Shown: positions 48,424 to 56,969 of the stretch, in pieces
Position numbering within the stretch: the stretch's first letter is position 1
Layout of the letters: each line of letters opens with the position of its first letter
Assembly: GCF_000308875.1 (NCBI RefSeq)
Contig: NZ_BAGL01000002.1
Span: forward strand, 248,001-312,000
DNA from: Nocardia transvalensis NBRC 15921
Lineage (GTDB): Bacteria; Actinomycetota; Actinomycetes; Mycobacteriales; Mycobacteriaceae
Direction: 5' to 3'
DNA: 64,000 bases
The notes under the pieces: generated by a model
The model's database searches: none
What the model was told of the DNA's origin: nothing
Seen by the model: only the letters and a program-made list of their open reading frames with translations
Made by a program: the position numbers and the translations under genes

Positions 48424-50385
48424 GTGACTGAGCACGTCGAACAGCTGGAGTTTCAGGCCGAAACCCATCAGCTCCTGGAACTGATGATCCACTCGGTCTA
48501 CTCGAACAAGGACACCTTCCTGCGCGAGCTGATCTCGAACGCCTCCGACGCCCTCGACAAGCTGCGGCTGGAGTCGTTCCGGGACAAGGATCTCGAGGTC
48601 GACACCTCGGATCTGCACGTCGAGCTGGAGGTCGACGCCGAGAATCGGATCCTGACCGTGCGCGACAACGGCATCGGCATGTCGCGCGACGAGGTGGTCG
48701 ATCTCATCGGCACCCTGGCCAAGTCCGGCACCGCCGAACTGCGGCGGCAACTGCTGGAGGCCAGGAAGGCGCAAGCCGAGGCCGAGGAATTGATCGGTCA
48801 GTTCGGTATCGGCTTCTACTCGACCTTCATGGTGGCCGACAAGGTCACCCTCACCACCCGCAAGGCCGGCGAGACCGCCGCCACCCGGTGGGAGTCGGCC
48901 GCGGGCAGCTCCACCTACACCATCGAGACCCTGGACGAGGCGCCGCAGGGCACCGCGGTCTCGCTGCACCTCAAGCCCGCCGACGAGGAGGACCACCTCT
49001 TCGACTACACGCAGGAGTGGAAGCTCCGCGAGATCGTCAAGAAGTATTCCGATTTCATCGCCTGGCCGATCCGCATGCAGGTGGAGCGGACCGTCACCGA
49101 GGGTGAGGGCGAGGATAAGGAAGAGAAGACGATTCTCGAGGATCAGACGCTCAACTCGCAGAAGGCGCTGTGGACGCGCCCGAAGAGCGAGGTGTCCGAG
49201 GAGGAGTACAAGGAGTTCTACAAGCACGTCTCGCACGCCTGGGACGATCCGCTGGAGATCATCCCGCTCAAGGCCGAGGGCACGTTCGAATACCAGGCGC
49301 TGCTGTTCATCCCGTCGCATGCGCCGTTCGACCTGTTCCAGCGCGACCACCAGCGCGGTGTGCAGCTCTACGTCCGGCGGGTGTTCATCATGGACAACTG
49401 CGAAGAGCTGATGCCGGAGTACCTGCGCTTCGTCAAGGGCGTGGTGGACGCGCAGGACCTGTCGCTCAACGTGTCCCGCGAGATCCTGCAGCAGGACCGC
49501 CAGATCCAGATGATCCGCAAGCGCCTGGTGCGCAAGGTCCTGTCGACGGTGAAGGATCTGCAAGGCGCGGAAGACAAGTCGAAGTACGAGACGTTCTGGA
49601 AGGAGTTCGGACGCGTCCTCAAGGAGGGCCTGCTGTCGGACTTCGACAACCGCGAGACCATCCTGCAGGTCTCGTCCTTCGAGTCCACCCACTCGGACGA
49701 GCAGCCGACCACGCTCGCCGAGTACGTGGAGCGGATGAAGGACGGCCAGGACTCCATCTACTACATGACCGGCGAGTCGCGGCAGCAGATCGAGAAGTCG
49801 CCGCATATGGAGGCCTTCCAGGCCAAGGGTCTGGAGGTGCTGGTCCTCACCGATCCGGTCGACGAGATGTGGGTCGGCTCGGTGCCGGAATTCGACGGCA
49901 AGCAGTTCCAGTCCATCGCCAAGGGCGAGGTCGACCTGGAGACCGAGGAGGAGAAGAAGGAGTCCGAGGCCCTGCGCGAGCAGCAGGAGAAGGACTTCGG
50001 CGACGTCCTGAAGTGGATGCGGGAGACCCTCGGCGACAGCGTCAAGGAGGTCCGGCTGTCCTCGCGCCTGACCACCTCGCCGGCGTGCGTGGTGGGCGAC
50101 GTCTTCGACTTCAGCCCGCAGCTGGAGCGCATGTATCGCGCCTCGGGCCAGATCATGCCGGAGACCAAGCGCATCCTGGAGCTCAACCCCAGCCACCCGC
50201 TGGTCACGGGCCTGCGCGACGCCTACGGCGAGAAGCGCGAGGACGCCGAAGCCGGTAAGGCCGAGGACCTCACCCAGACCGCCGAATTGCTGTACGGCAC
50301 GGCGGTTCTCGCCGAGGGCGGCGAACTGAAGGACCCGGCCCACTTCGCCCAGGTCCTGGCAGACCGCCTCACCCGCACCCTGTAA
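48424..50385 (+). CDS. htpG: Molecular chaperone HtpG (Hsp90)
   Basis: 653-residue Hsp90. N-terminal GHKL ATPase: TFLRELISNASDALDKL, TVRDNGIGMSRDEV and GQFGIGFYSTFMVAD. The middle domain has the conserved catalytic Arg region (LSLNVSREILQQDRQI), and a C-terminal dimerisation domain follows. Start GTG 48424 gives VTEHVEQLEFQAE. It may be cotranscribed with the nuclease upstream. Confidence 0.97.
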   Translation: MTEHVEQLEFQAETHQLLELMIHSVYSNKDTFLRELISNASDALDKLRLESFRDKDLEVDTSDLHVELEVDAENRILTVRDNGIGMSRDEVVDLIGTLAKSGTAELRRQLLEARKAQAEAEELIGQFGIGFYSTFMVADKVTLTTRKAGETAATRWESAAGSSTYTIETLDEAPQGTAVSLHLKPADEEDHLFDYTQEWKLREIVKKYSDFIAWPIRMQVERTVTEGEGEDKEEKTILEDQTLNSQKALWTRPKSEVSEEEYKEFYKHVSHAWDDPLEIIPLKAEGTFEYQALLFIPSHAPFDLFQRDHQRGVQLYVRRVFIMDNCEELMPEYLRFVKGVVDAQDLSLNVSREILQQDRQIQMIRKRLVRKVLSTVKDLQGAEDKSKYETFWKEFGRVLKEGLLSDFDNRETILQVSSFESTHSDEQPTTLAEYVERMKDGQDSIYYMTGESRQQIEKSPHMEAFQAKGLEVLVLTDPVDEMWVGSVPEFDGKQFQSIAKGEVDLETEEEKKESEALREQQEKDFGDVLKWMRETLGDSVKEVRLSSRLTTSPACVVGDVFDFSPQLERMYRASGQIMPETKRILELNPSHPLVTGLRDAYGEKREDAEAGKAEDLTQTAELLYGTAVLAEGGELKDPAHFAQVLADRLTRTL

Positions 50386-50398
50386 TTTTTCGAAACTC

Positions 50399-50431
50399 CA
50401 GGGCCCGCGCCGGAATTCGGTGCGGGCCCTG
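50399..50431 (+). terminator. Hairpin after htpG
   Basis: CAGGGCCCGC pairs with GCGGGCCCTG. A 13-nt interior allows further GC pairs. There is no T-tract, so it may be a factor-dependent terminator. Confidence 0.6.
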
Positions 50432-50464
50432 ATCGTGCCCAGTGCGCTCCGAAAATCCTGCATC

Positions 50465-51136
50465 ATGGTTGGTATGGACGTGCTCGATGCGGTGGCCGCG
50501 AGCTTGCTTGGGCTGGCTCGTCGTGACCTTCTGTGGATGACCTGGAATACCGTCCTGGCCTGGATTCCGGTGGCGCTGGCGCTGTTGGTGTTCCGTTCGG
50601 GGCGGGGCGATCTCATCGCGCGGTCGCCGGTGTGGTGGGCGGGGTTGGCGCTGTTCGTGCTGTTCCTGCCCAATGCGCCGTATGTGGTGACCGATCTGGT
50701 GCACCTGCGCGAAGACATTCATCTCGCCGGTGACGGCCCGGTCGTCTCGACCGTGCTGCCGTGGTACGCGGCGTTCATCATCTCCGGATTCGTCGCGTAC
50801 TACCTGGCGCTGTCCGAGGTGGGGCGGTTCCTGGAGCGCAACGGGCTGGGCCGCCACCGGATCCCGGTCACCCTCAGCCTGCACCTGTCCTGTGCGGTCG
50901 GAATTTTCCTCGGCCGCTGGGCCCGGCTCAACAGCTGGGAACCGGTGGTCCAGCCGCGCGGCGCCTTCGACCGCATCCTGCTCGCCCTGAGCTGGTCCTG
51001 GGCCCCGGCGGCCATCGTCGTCCTGTTCGGCGTCACCGCCGCCGGCCATTTCGTCACCAAGGCCGTCGCCGAATCCACCGTCGACCACACCCGCCGCGCC
51101 CTGGTCCGGCTACGCCCCGCGTCTGATTCGAACTAG
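50465..51136 (+). CDS. DUF1361 family membrane protein
   Basis: 223 residues with about six transmembrane helices and the DUF1361 hallmarks NTVLAWIPVALALLVF, LFLPNAPYVVTDLVHLRE and GRWARLNSWEPVVQP. Function unknown in the family. ATG 50465 or ATG 50474 start it. Confidence 0.88.
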   Translation: MVGMDVLDAVAASLLGLARRDLLWMTWNTVLAWIPVALALLVFRSGRGDLIARSPVWWAGLALFVLFLPNAPYVVTDLVHLREDIHLAGDGPVVSTVLPWYAAFIISGFVAYYLALSEVGRFLERNGLGRHRIPVTLSLHLSCAVGIFLGRWARLNSWEPVVQPRGAFDRILLALSWSWAPAAIVVLFGVTAAGHFVTKAVAESTVDHTRRALVRLRPASDSN

Positions 51137-51230
51137 GGAAACACCAAGGCCCGCACAGCGTTCGCGCCACCGGGCCTGCAACGCCCGCGCGCTGTGAAGA
51201 CTCGCACAGTGCGCTAGCCCGCAACGCGAA

Positions 51231-51256
51231 GGCCCGCACTGTTTACAGTGCGGGCC
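51231..51256 (-). terminator. Terminator of the SDR gene
   Basis: GGCCCGCACTG and CAGTGCGGGCC form an 11-bp perfect stem with loop TTTA, just beyond the end of the SDR gene on the minus strand. Confidence 0.85.
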
Positions 51257-51272
51257 TCTGAAGACATCCGCG

Positions 51273-52040
51273 TCAGCGCGGCGCCATGCGCAGGGCGCCG
51301 TCCATGCGGAAGACCTCGCCGTTGAGGTAGTCGTGCTCGACGATGTACTGCGCGAGCTGGGCGTACTCGTCGGGGCGGCCCAGGCGCGAGGGGAAGGGCA
51401 CGCCGGCCTCGAGGCCCTTGCGGTACTCCTCGGTGACGCCGGCCAGCATCGGGGTGTCGATGATGCCGGGGGCGATGGTGTCGACGCGGATGCCGAACTG
51501 CGCCAGGTCGCGCGCGGCCGGGATGGTCATGCCGGCGACGCCGCCCTTGGACGCGGAGTAGGCGATCTGGCCGATCTGGCCCTCGAACGCCGCCACCGAG
51601 GCGGTGTTGATGACGACGCCGCGCTGGCCGTACTCGTCGACCGGCTCGGTCTTGGAGATGGCGTCGGCGGCCAGGCGCATCACGTTGAACGTGCCGAGCA
51701 GGTTCACGGTGATGACCGTGCGGAACAGCTCCAGATCGTGCGGGCCGTTCTTGGACAGGATCCGTCCGGCCCAGCCGACGCCGGCGCAGTTGACGACGAT
51801 GCGCGGCGGCACGCCGGACTCGACGACCTTGGCGATGGCGGCGGCGACCTCGTCGGCGCTGGTGACATCGGTCGGGATCAGGGTGACACCGGCCGGGACG
51901 CTGTCGCCGGCGCGTTCGATGGACTGCTGCAGGTCCAGGCCGAACACGGTCGCGCCCGCGTCGGCGAAGCGCTTGGCGGTCGCGGCGCCCAGACCGGACG
52001 CAGCTCCGGTGATGATTGCGGCGGAGCCCGAAATCTCCAC
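51273..52040 (-). CDS. SDR-family 3-hydroxyacyl-CoA dehydrogenase-like (HSD17B10 type)
   Basis: 255-residue NAD(P)-dependent short-chain dehydrogenase. The Rossmann Gly motif is ITGAASGLGAATAKRF; NCAGVGWAG, the catalytic Ser in INTASVAAF and YSASK (Tyr, Lys) complete the site. The sequence resembles type II 3-hydroxyacyl-CoA dehydrogenases acting in branched-chain fatty-acid or steroid degradation. It is divergent from a TetR regulator, which probably controls it. Confidence 0.92.
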   Translation of the reverse strand: MEISGSAAIITGAASGLGAATAKRFADAGATVFGLDLQQSIERAGDSVPAGVTLIPTDVTSADEVAAAIAKVVESGVPPRIVVNCAGVGWAGRILSKNGPHDLELFRTVITVNLLGTFNVMRLAADAISKTEPVDEYGQRGVVINTASVAAFEGQIGQIAYSASKGGVAGMTIPAARDLAQFGIRVDTIAPGIIDTPMLAGVTEEYRKGLEAGVPFPSRLGRPDEYAQLAQYIVEHDYLNGEVFRMDGALRMAPR

Positions 52041-52148
52041 GGTGTTTGGTCCTCTCGTTCGTGACGGCCCTTCGCTGGCCTTCCGTCAATAAGCACCCTA
52101 ATGCGATGGGCACGGTGAACCGGCCGGGGGTGGCGGCCAGGCATTTGT

Positions 52149-52162
52149 GAACAGCCATGTTC
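52149..52162. promoter_or_regulatory. Candidate TetR operator
   Basis: GAACA-GCCA-TGTTC is a 5-bp inverted repeat in the region between the divergent SDR and TetR genes, placed 21 bp before ATG 52184. Confidence 0.45.
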
Positions 52163-52183
52163 TTCAGTGCTACCGTCGTCGGT

Positions 52184-52861
52184 ATGCCAGAGCCGGTCAG
52201 CACCGCCCGCCAGCTGCCCCGCGGCCGTCACGGCCTGCCCCGGGAGGCGGTGATCGCCTCGCAGCGCGACCGCATTCTGGGCGCCATGGCCGACGCGATG
52301 ACCGAAAACGGTTATGTGGGAACGTCGGTGGCCGCGATCATCAAGCGGGCCGGGGTGTCACGGGAGACCTTCTACGAGCAATTCCGTTCCAAGGAGGACT
52401 GTTTCGAGGCGGCGTACGAGCTGGCGGTGCGGATGCTGCTCGACCGGATCATGGAAGTGGCACGGGCACAGCAGGATTCGGTGACCTCGCTGGAGGGTCG
52501 CATGCACGCCCTGCTGACGGCCTACCTGGAGGGCCTGGCGAGCGAACCGGCGTACGCGCGGCTGTATCTCGTGGAGGTGTTCGCGGTGGGGCCCAAGGCG
52601 ATCGCGCGCCGCGCGGTGCTCCAGGAATCGTTCGTCGAGGTGCTGGCGGGGATTCTGGACGCGCGCACCCCGCAGCAGCGTTTCGGATGCCAGACCTTGG
52701 TCGCCGCGCTGAGCGCCATGGTCACCACCCACGTCGCGGCCGACGACCTGGCCGGGCTGGACGCCCTGCGCGAACCGATGCTCGACCTCGTGCGCCGCAG
52801 CGGAGACCTGTTCGGGCAGGCGCCTGCTGAGCTGCCCGCAGGCGCGGCCTCCGAAGGCTGA
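52184..52861 (+). CDS. TetR-family transcriptional regulator
   Basis: 225 residues. N-terminal DNA-binding domain with RDRILGAMADAMTENGYVGTSVAAIIKRAGVSRETFYEQFRSKEDCF. The C-terminal ligand domain is of the fatty-acid-metabolism type. ATG 52184 was chosen over ATG 52157, which overlaps the candidate operator. The distance suggests a leaderless or short leader mRNA. It probably regulates the divergent SDR gene and itself. Confidence 0.9.
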   Translation: MPEPVSTARQLPRGRHGLPREAVIASQRDRILGAMADAMTENGYVGTSVAAIIKRAGVSRETFYEQFRSKEDCFEAAYELAVRMLLDRIMEVARAQQDSVTSLEGRMHALLTAYLEGLASEPAYARLYLVEVFAVGPKAIARRAVLQESFVEVLAGILDARTPQQRFGCQTLVAALSAMVTTHVAADDLAGLDALREPMLDLVRRSGDLFGQAPAELPAGAASEG

Positions 52862-52884
52862 GTGCCGCTGCTCGTTCAACGGGC

Positions 52885-53613
52885 TCAGTGCTGGTTGTCC
52901 AGGTGCAGCGATTCGTCGTCCTCGACCGTGGCGGGTACCGAAGCACGATTGCGCCGCACCAGCCACAGCACCCCACCGGCCGCCACGGGAGCCAGCGCGG
53001 CCAGGACCAGCTCCGGCGCCCGGCCCAGACCCGGGATCAGCGCGCCCAGCAGGGTCGCGGCGCCGATGTAGAGGAACAGCAGCCCCGACCCGGTGGCGAT
53101 CAACCGCTCGGGCAGGTGCTTGCCGACGGTGATCCCGATGCCGATGGCGAGCGCCCCGGCGGCGACCATGCCCAGGACCGAGCCGGTCCACACCGCCAGC
53201 CAGCTGTGGTTGGAGGACAGCGCGATGGTGGCGAACATGGTCCGGTCGCCGAGTTCGGCGAGCAGGAAGGCCGACAGCACCATCAGGAAGGCCCGTCCCG
53301 GCGACCGGTCGCCGGACTCCTTCTCGACCTCGGCGTCCTCGTCCTGGGCGAGCGTTTCGCGCAGCGTCCACAGGCCGACCACGAGCAGGACGACGCCGGT
53401 GCAGATCGCGATCAGGTCGGTCGGCAGGGCCGCGCCCAGGAAATGCCCGACACCGGCGGCGATGAGATTGACCGCGACACTGGCGACCGCGATCCCGGAC
53501 AGCACGATCCACCACCGGTAGCGCAGCGCGAACGTCAGCGCCATCAGCTGCGATTTATCGCCCAGTTCGGCGACGAACAGTACGCCGAAACTCAGCAATA
53601 CCGTGGCGATCAT
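52885..53613 (-). CDS. TMEM165/GDT1-family Mn2+ (Ca2+) exporter (UPF0016)
   Basis: 242 residues, six or seven transmembrane helices in two homologous halves, each with the family motif E-x-G-D-(K/R)-(S/T): VAELGDKSQLMALT and LAELGDRTMFATIA. The linker is acidic (EDAEVEKESGDRS). These cation exchangers export manganese. ATG 53613 has GGGAGC upstream. It lies directly under a yybP-ykoY manganese riboswitch (53701-53812), which supports the role. Confidence 0.93.
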   Translation of the reverse strand: MIATVLLSFGVLFVAELGDKSQLMALTFALRYRWWIVLSGIAVASVAVNLIAAGVGHFLGAALPTDLIAICTGVVLLVVGLWTLRETLAQDEDAEVEKESGDRSPGRAFLMVLSAFLLAELGDRTMFATIALSSNHSWLAVWTGSVLGMVAAGALAIGIGITVGKHLPERLIATGSGLLFLYIGAATLLGALIPGLGRAPELVLAALAPVAAGGVLWLVRRNRASVPATVEDDESLHLDNQH

Positions 53614-53627
53614 GAATAAGCTCCCAG

Positions 53628-53651
53628 GTCTCCGGCCTGTCGGCCGAAGAC
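53628..53651 (-). promoter_or_regulatory. Expression-platform hairpin before the Mn exporter
   Basis: On the minus strand GUCUUCGGCC pairs with GGCCGGAGAC (10 bp, one G-U, loop GACA), ending 2 nt before the GGGAG ribosome-binding site. CUUCGGCC in the stem also occurs at the 3' end of the aptamer, allowing alternative pairing. Confidence 0.55.
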
Positions 53652-53700
53652 GGGGCGCCTCGACCGACAACGCACCCGAACAATCGGTTGGTTTGTCATC

Positions 53701-53812
53701 GGCCGAAGGTCTCGCCCACCGGATGGAGCCGGTTCACGTGGCCGGACCCTGCCGGCGTCGCCGAGCGGGATCAGTATGTCGACCACGTGATTGGGGGCTA
53801 CTCCCCTTCGCT
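53701..53812 (-). ncRNA. yybP-ykoY manganese riboswitch
   Basis: On the minus strand: GAAGGGGAGUAGC opens the closing stem; AUACUGAUCCC, CGGCCACGUGAACCGG and GGGCGAGACCUUC complete it, so GAAGG pairs with CCUUC. These are the conserved elements of the actinobacterial Mn2+ riboswitch. It lies in the leader of an UPF0016 Mn exporter, a known target, and should switch it on when Mn is high. Confidence 0.85.
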
Positions 53813-53965
53813 GCGACCGAGCCTACCCTGAGTCGGCCTCGCGCGGCAACCCGCTGGTATCGAAATCGCAATGCGCGCAATAAGTTTGGCGATCCACGCC
53901 GAAGTTTTCGGGTACCCGTCCGAGTCCGGCAGCCGACCCGTTCGCGGCCGGCCGCCGACCCGATC

Positions 53966-54496
53966 TCAGGCGGCCAGCAGCATGGCCAGGACGGCGGTGT
54001 CGGGGTCGCTGATCGGGTCGACGCCCACCCGGCTGACCATCGTCGTGACCGTGCCGTCCGACTCCGCCTCCACCCACGCCGCGCGGTGTTCGAGGCCCAG
54101 GTGCGGTACTCCGGGCAGCAGGACGCAGCCCGAGGCCGCGCCCGAGCATTCCGGCAGCGACGGCCGGGTCTCCGAGGGGGGATGCAGCATGAGCAGCGCG
54201 GGCGGCGCGTGTTCGGCGAACCGGCCCGGTTCGACGGCCTCGTCGCCCAGCACCGGGCCCTCGGCCAGGACCAGGCCGACCGTGCCGGGATGGGGGTCGT
54301 CGGGCAAGTCCTCGCGCGCGCCGAAGACCGTGGAGGTGGCGAGCAGGCCCGGGAGGCTGGCCACCCGCACGGCCAGCACGAGTACCTGCGCCCACTCCTT
54401 GGTGGTGTCGGGCCAGCGGCCGCCGATCAGGAATCCCCGCAGCAGGCCGTGCGCCTGGAACGGCGTGACCAGCACCTGGTGATCGTTGCTGCGCAT
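53966..54496 (-). CDS. Hypothetical protein
   Basis: 176 residues of unknown family from ATG 54496, with GGGGAGG in front. It begins MRSNDHQVLVTPFQAHGLLR, with a predicted mixed alpha/beta fold (VLVLAVRVASLPGLLATSTVF), two Cys (PECSGAASGC) and no membrane helix or signal peptide. It lies between the Mn exporter leader and the SOD gene on the same strand, but no shared role can be shown. Confidence 0.65.
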   Translation of the reverse strand: MRSNDHQVLVTPFQAHGLLRGFLIGGRWPDTTKEWAQVLVLAVRVASLPGLLATSTVFGAREDLPDDPHPGTVGLVLAEGPVLGDEAVEPGRFAEHAPPALLMLHPPSETRPSLPECSGAASGCVLLPGVPHLGLEHRAAWVEAESDGTVTTMVSRVGVDPISDPDTAVLAMLLAA

Positions 54497-54645
54497 CGTT
54501 GCCTCCCCGAGGTGGTTACGGGGGCCGGCTGCTCGGCGACGAGCGAGCCCGTCCATTGACTTGTGAGTACCCGAGAATGGCCCAAACAATGTCTGGCACA
54601 CAAGTACCAGAGAGTGCCAAGCCCCAGGTAACAGGCCCGAAACAC

Positions 54646-54678
54646 AAAAAGGCCCGCGAACCGATCGGTTCGCGGGCC
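54646..54678 (-). terminator. Terminator of sodA
   Basis: A 28-nt perfect palindrome (GGCCCGCGAACCGA and its complement) at 54651-54678, followed on the minus strand by TTTTT. Confidence 0.92.
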
Positions 54679-54694
54679 GGGTTCGCGGGGCGGC

Positions 54695-55318
54695 TCAGCC
54701 GAAGATGAGGCCCTTGCCCTGCGCGACCGCCTTGGCGAAGCGCTCCTGCACGTCGGCCCAGTTGACCACGTTCCAGAAAGCCTTCACGTAGTCGGCCTTG
54801 ACGTTCTTGTACTGCAGGTAGAAGGCGTGCTCCCACATGTCGACCTGCAGCAGCGGGATGATGCCCAGCGGCACGTTGGCCTGCTGGTCGTACAGCTGGA
54901 ACGTCAGCAGCTTCTGGCCCAGGGTGTCGTACCCCAGGACCGCCCAGCCGGAGCCCTGCAGGCCGTTGGCGGCGGCGGTGAACTGCGCGCGGAACTTGTC
55001 GAACGAGCCGAACTGGTCGTCGATCGCGGCGGCCAGATCCCCGACCGGCTTGTCGCCGCCGTTGGGCGACAGATTCTTCCACCAGATGGAGTGGTTGACG
55101 TGTCCACCCAGGTGGAAGGCCAGGTTCTTCTCGTGCAGGAAGATCGCGCCGTGATCGTCGGCCTCGCGCGCCGCCTCGAGCTTCTCGAGGGCGGTGTTCA
55201 CACCGGCGACGTAGGTCGCGTGGTGCTTGGAGTGATGGATCTCGTTGATCTGCCCGGAGATGTGCGGCTCCAGGGCGCCGTAGTCGTAATCCAGATCTGG
55301 CAGCGTGTACTCAGCCAC
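54695..55318 (-). CDS. sodA: Superoxide dismutase (Fe/Mn type)
   Basis: 207 residues. Metal ligands and the active site are seen in [14 protein letters not shown] (His), [14 protein letters not shown] (His), [15 protein letters not shown] (Asp, His) and [11 protein letters not shown] mycobacterial-type SodA converting superoxide to hydrogen peroxide. There is no Sec signal; mycobacterial SodA is nevertheless exported. GTG 55318 gives [15 protein letters not shown]. The terminator lies 16 bp after the stop. Mn or Fe specificity is not decided by the sequence. Confidence 0.97.
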   Translation of the reverse strand: MAEYTLPDLDYDYGALEPHISGQINEIHHSKHHATYVAGVNTALEKLEAAREADDHGAIFLHEKNLAFHLGGHVNHSIWWKNLSPNGGDKPVGDLAAAIDDQFGSFDKFRAQFTAAANGLQGSGWAVLGYDTLGQKLLTFQLYDQQANVPLGIIPLLQVDMWEHAFYLQYKNVKADYVKAFWNVVNWADVQERFAKAVAQGKGLIFG

Positions 55319-55564
55319 GATGTCCCTTCCTCATGATGTCGGGCCGCGTGCGCCCGCAGGCTCTGCGGGCGCACCCAACCATCATTCGTACACCCGCTCG
55401 GTTGCAACCGGGTTCGACGCCCCCGGATTCCAATCTCGTCCCGGAATCCCACGGTATGGGCCGTGCACAGGGCGCGGCGGGGGATCGACGTGCACGACGC
55501 TAGTCCGTGCGGACGCGCCGTGCCCGGTTGCGTATACCCGGTCGGCGAGAATTCATCGCGATGA

Positions 55565-56176
55565 TCACATGGGCGGGGCGACGTCCGGCAGCATGGTGCG
55601 CGGATCGCATGCGTCGTGCGCCTTCCACCAGCGCTGACCGCCGGCGACGAATTCGGCCGGGGTGATCGGGCGGCCGTCGGCGGTCTCGACCTCGAGGCCG
55701 GCGAACCACACCCGCACGTCGAGTTCGCGCGGGTCGATGCCCTCCTGCTGGGAGAACTCCAGCACGTGCTCGGCCGGGGCCGGGCCGAGGGTGGTGTCGA
55801 AACTGAGCAGCTCGCGCCACAGCGACCAGCCGCTCTCGTCGACATCGATGAAGTCCCAGCCGTGCAGCGCGCTGCCGCCGAAACCGGCGATCGCCTCGCT
55901 CAGCGTGTCCAGGGTGAGGGGGAAGACCTGCGGTTCCAGGTCGTCCCACTCCTGCCTGCGCAGGGAGGCGGCGACACGGCCGACGCCGGTCAGGGTCAGG
56001 AATACCCGGCGGTCCGCCGGTGGTGGGCCGCTGACCGGAAGAGTCAGGACCTCCAGTTCGAGTCGCAGCCGAGCGGCCGGGACATCGACCGTCAGGCCGA
56101 GGCAGGTGGCCTCGGCAAGCGCGGTGTTGAGCCCGGCCGAATCCAAACCGTCGAGTAACCCCCTGCTCGCGTCCAT
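55565..56176 (-). CDS. Hypothetical protein
   Basis: 203 residues of unknown function from ATG 56176. Begins MDASRGLLDGLDSAGLNTAL; a beta-rich core (VPAARLRLELEVLTLPVSG; RRVFLTLTGVGRVAASLR) and a conserved-looking LHGWDFIDVDESGWSLWREL block are followed by VRVWFAGLEVETADGRPITPAEF. No signal or membrane segment. The start region is 231 bp from a cluster of DnaA boxes. It is not assigned to a family. Confidence 0.7.
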   Translation of the reverse strand: MDASRGLLDGLDSAGLNTALAEATCLGLTVDVPAARLRLELEVLTLPVSGPPPADRRVFLTLTGVGRVAASLRRQEWDDLEPQVFPLTLDTLSEAIAGFGGSALHGWDFIDVDESGWSLWRELLSFDTTLGPAPAEHVLEFSQQEGIDPRELDVRVWFAGLEVETADGRPITPAEFVAGGQRWWKAHDACDPRTMLPDVAPPM

Positions 56177-56586
56177 GAACCAAGGCTACCGATCGGTCCG
56201 GGCAGAGCCCGGGATTTCAGTTTCTCGCTAGTGTTGTCGTTTTTTTCGAAACCGAGGGAACCGAACGTCCCGACGCTCCGTCCAAGTAGTTGTCGGGATC
56301 GCGCCGCGGATCTCGGATACGTGCTCGACCTGCGGCGCGGTTTCCGCCTCGGCGGCGGGCGACCGCTCCGGGATGAGGAGGGGAGTCTCGGATCGGTTGC
56401 CCGCACCTGTGGATCAGGTTGTGGATTATGTGGATAACTAGGCACGCCGATGCGCACCAGCGGGCGGCTCCGAGGGCGTGACAGGCTCTGCGGGGCCGGA
56501 ACAGACCGCGAGTACAGCGCCCGCGCCGGGCCGTGAACACCCATGGAACTCCCCGCCCTCCCGGCACCCGTGGCAGGATCGAAACC
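56177..56586. other. 410-bp intergenic region with DnaA boxes
   Basis: Divergent promoter region between the unknown gene and the rhodanese gene. It holds three DnaA-box 9-mers (56408-56437) and otherwise no supported gene. Confidence 0.65.
56408..56437. promoter_or_regulatory. Three DnaA-box 9-mers in tandem
   Basis: TGTGGATCA (56408), TGTGGATTA (56420) and TGTGGATAA (56429); the last is an exact reverse complement of TTATCCACA and the others have one mismatch. All have the same orientation within 30 bp, between the divergent promoters at 56177-56586. Confidence 0.65.
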
Positions 56587-56937
56587 GTGACGAGCCCCGA
56601 TATCCCCTCGGTGCCGGTCGACGAAGTGCCCGCCGAGTTCGACACCGGCAGTGCGGCCATCCTGCTCGACGTTCGCGAGGACGACGAGTGGCAGCTCGGA
56701 CACGCGCCCGGCGCCCTGCACATCCCGATGGCCGACGTGCCCGCCCGCATCGATGAACTGAACTACGACGCCGAGATCTACGTGGTGTGCCGGCAGGGTG
56801 GCCGGTCGCTCCAGGTGGTGCAGTACCTCACGCACGTCGGATTCGACGCGGTCAACGTCCTCGGCGGCATGGTGGCCTGGCAGAAATCCGGCCGCCCGCT
56901 GACCGGCGCCGGCGACGACGAGGCGAAGATCTACTGA
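56587..56937 (+). CDS. Rhodanese-like sulfurtransferase domain protein
   Basis: 116 residues, a single rhodanese domain: AILLDVREDDEWQLGHAPGA, HIPMADVPARIDEL and the active-site Cys loop VVCRQGGRSLQVVQYL (CRQGGRS). It moves sulfane sulfur or acts as a redox regulator. GTG 56587 is the likely start. The stop overlaps a ten-codon mini-ORF by one base. Confidence 0.93.
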   Translation: MTSPDIPSVPVDEVPAEFDTGSAAILLDVREDDEWQLGHAPGALHIPMADVPARIDELNYDAEIYVVCRQGGRSLQVVQYLTHVGFDAVNVLGGMVAWQKSGRPLTGAGDDEAKIY

Positions 56938-56969
56938 TGGCTCGACTGAAAGGGGGCGGCGCCCGGTGA
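56937..56969 (+). CDS. Possible ten-codon coupling ORF
   Basis: ATG 56937 overlaps the rhodanese stop (TGATG). It reads MARLKGGGAR and its TGA overlaps GTG 56966 of the next gene (GTGA). The ribosome-binding run AAAGGGGGC lies inside. It may couple translation or be incidental. Confidence 0.3.
   Translation: MARLKGGGAR

Larger units (their letters stand above)
53614..53965. other. 352-bp leader region of the Mn exporter
   Basis: Holds the manganese riboswitch (53701-53812), the hairpin before the start codon (53628-53651) and, beyond 53812, the promoter. The remainder, to the end of the 176-residue unknown gene, has no ORF support. Confidence 0.7.

Noticed and set aside
56408..56437. Chromosomal origin oriC
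   Set aside because: Only three boxes, no A/T-rich unwinding element, and neither dnaA nor dnaN adjacent.
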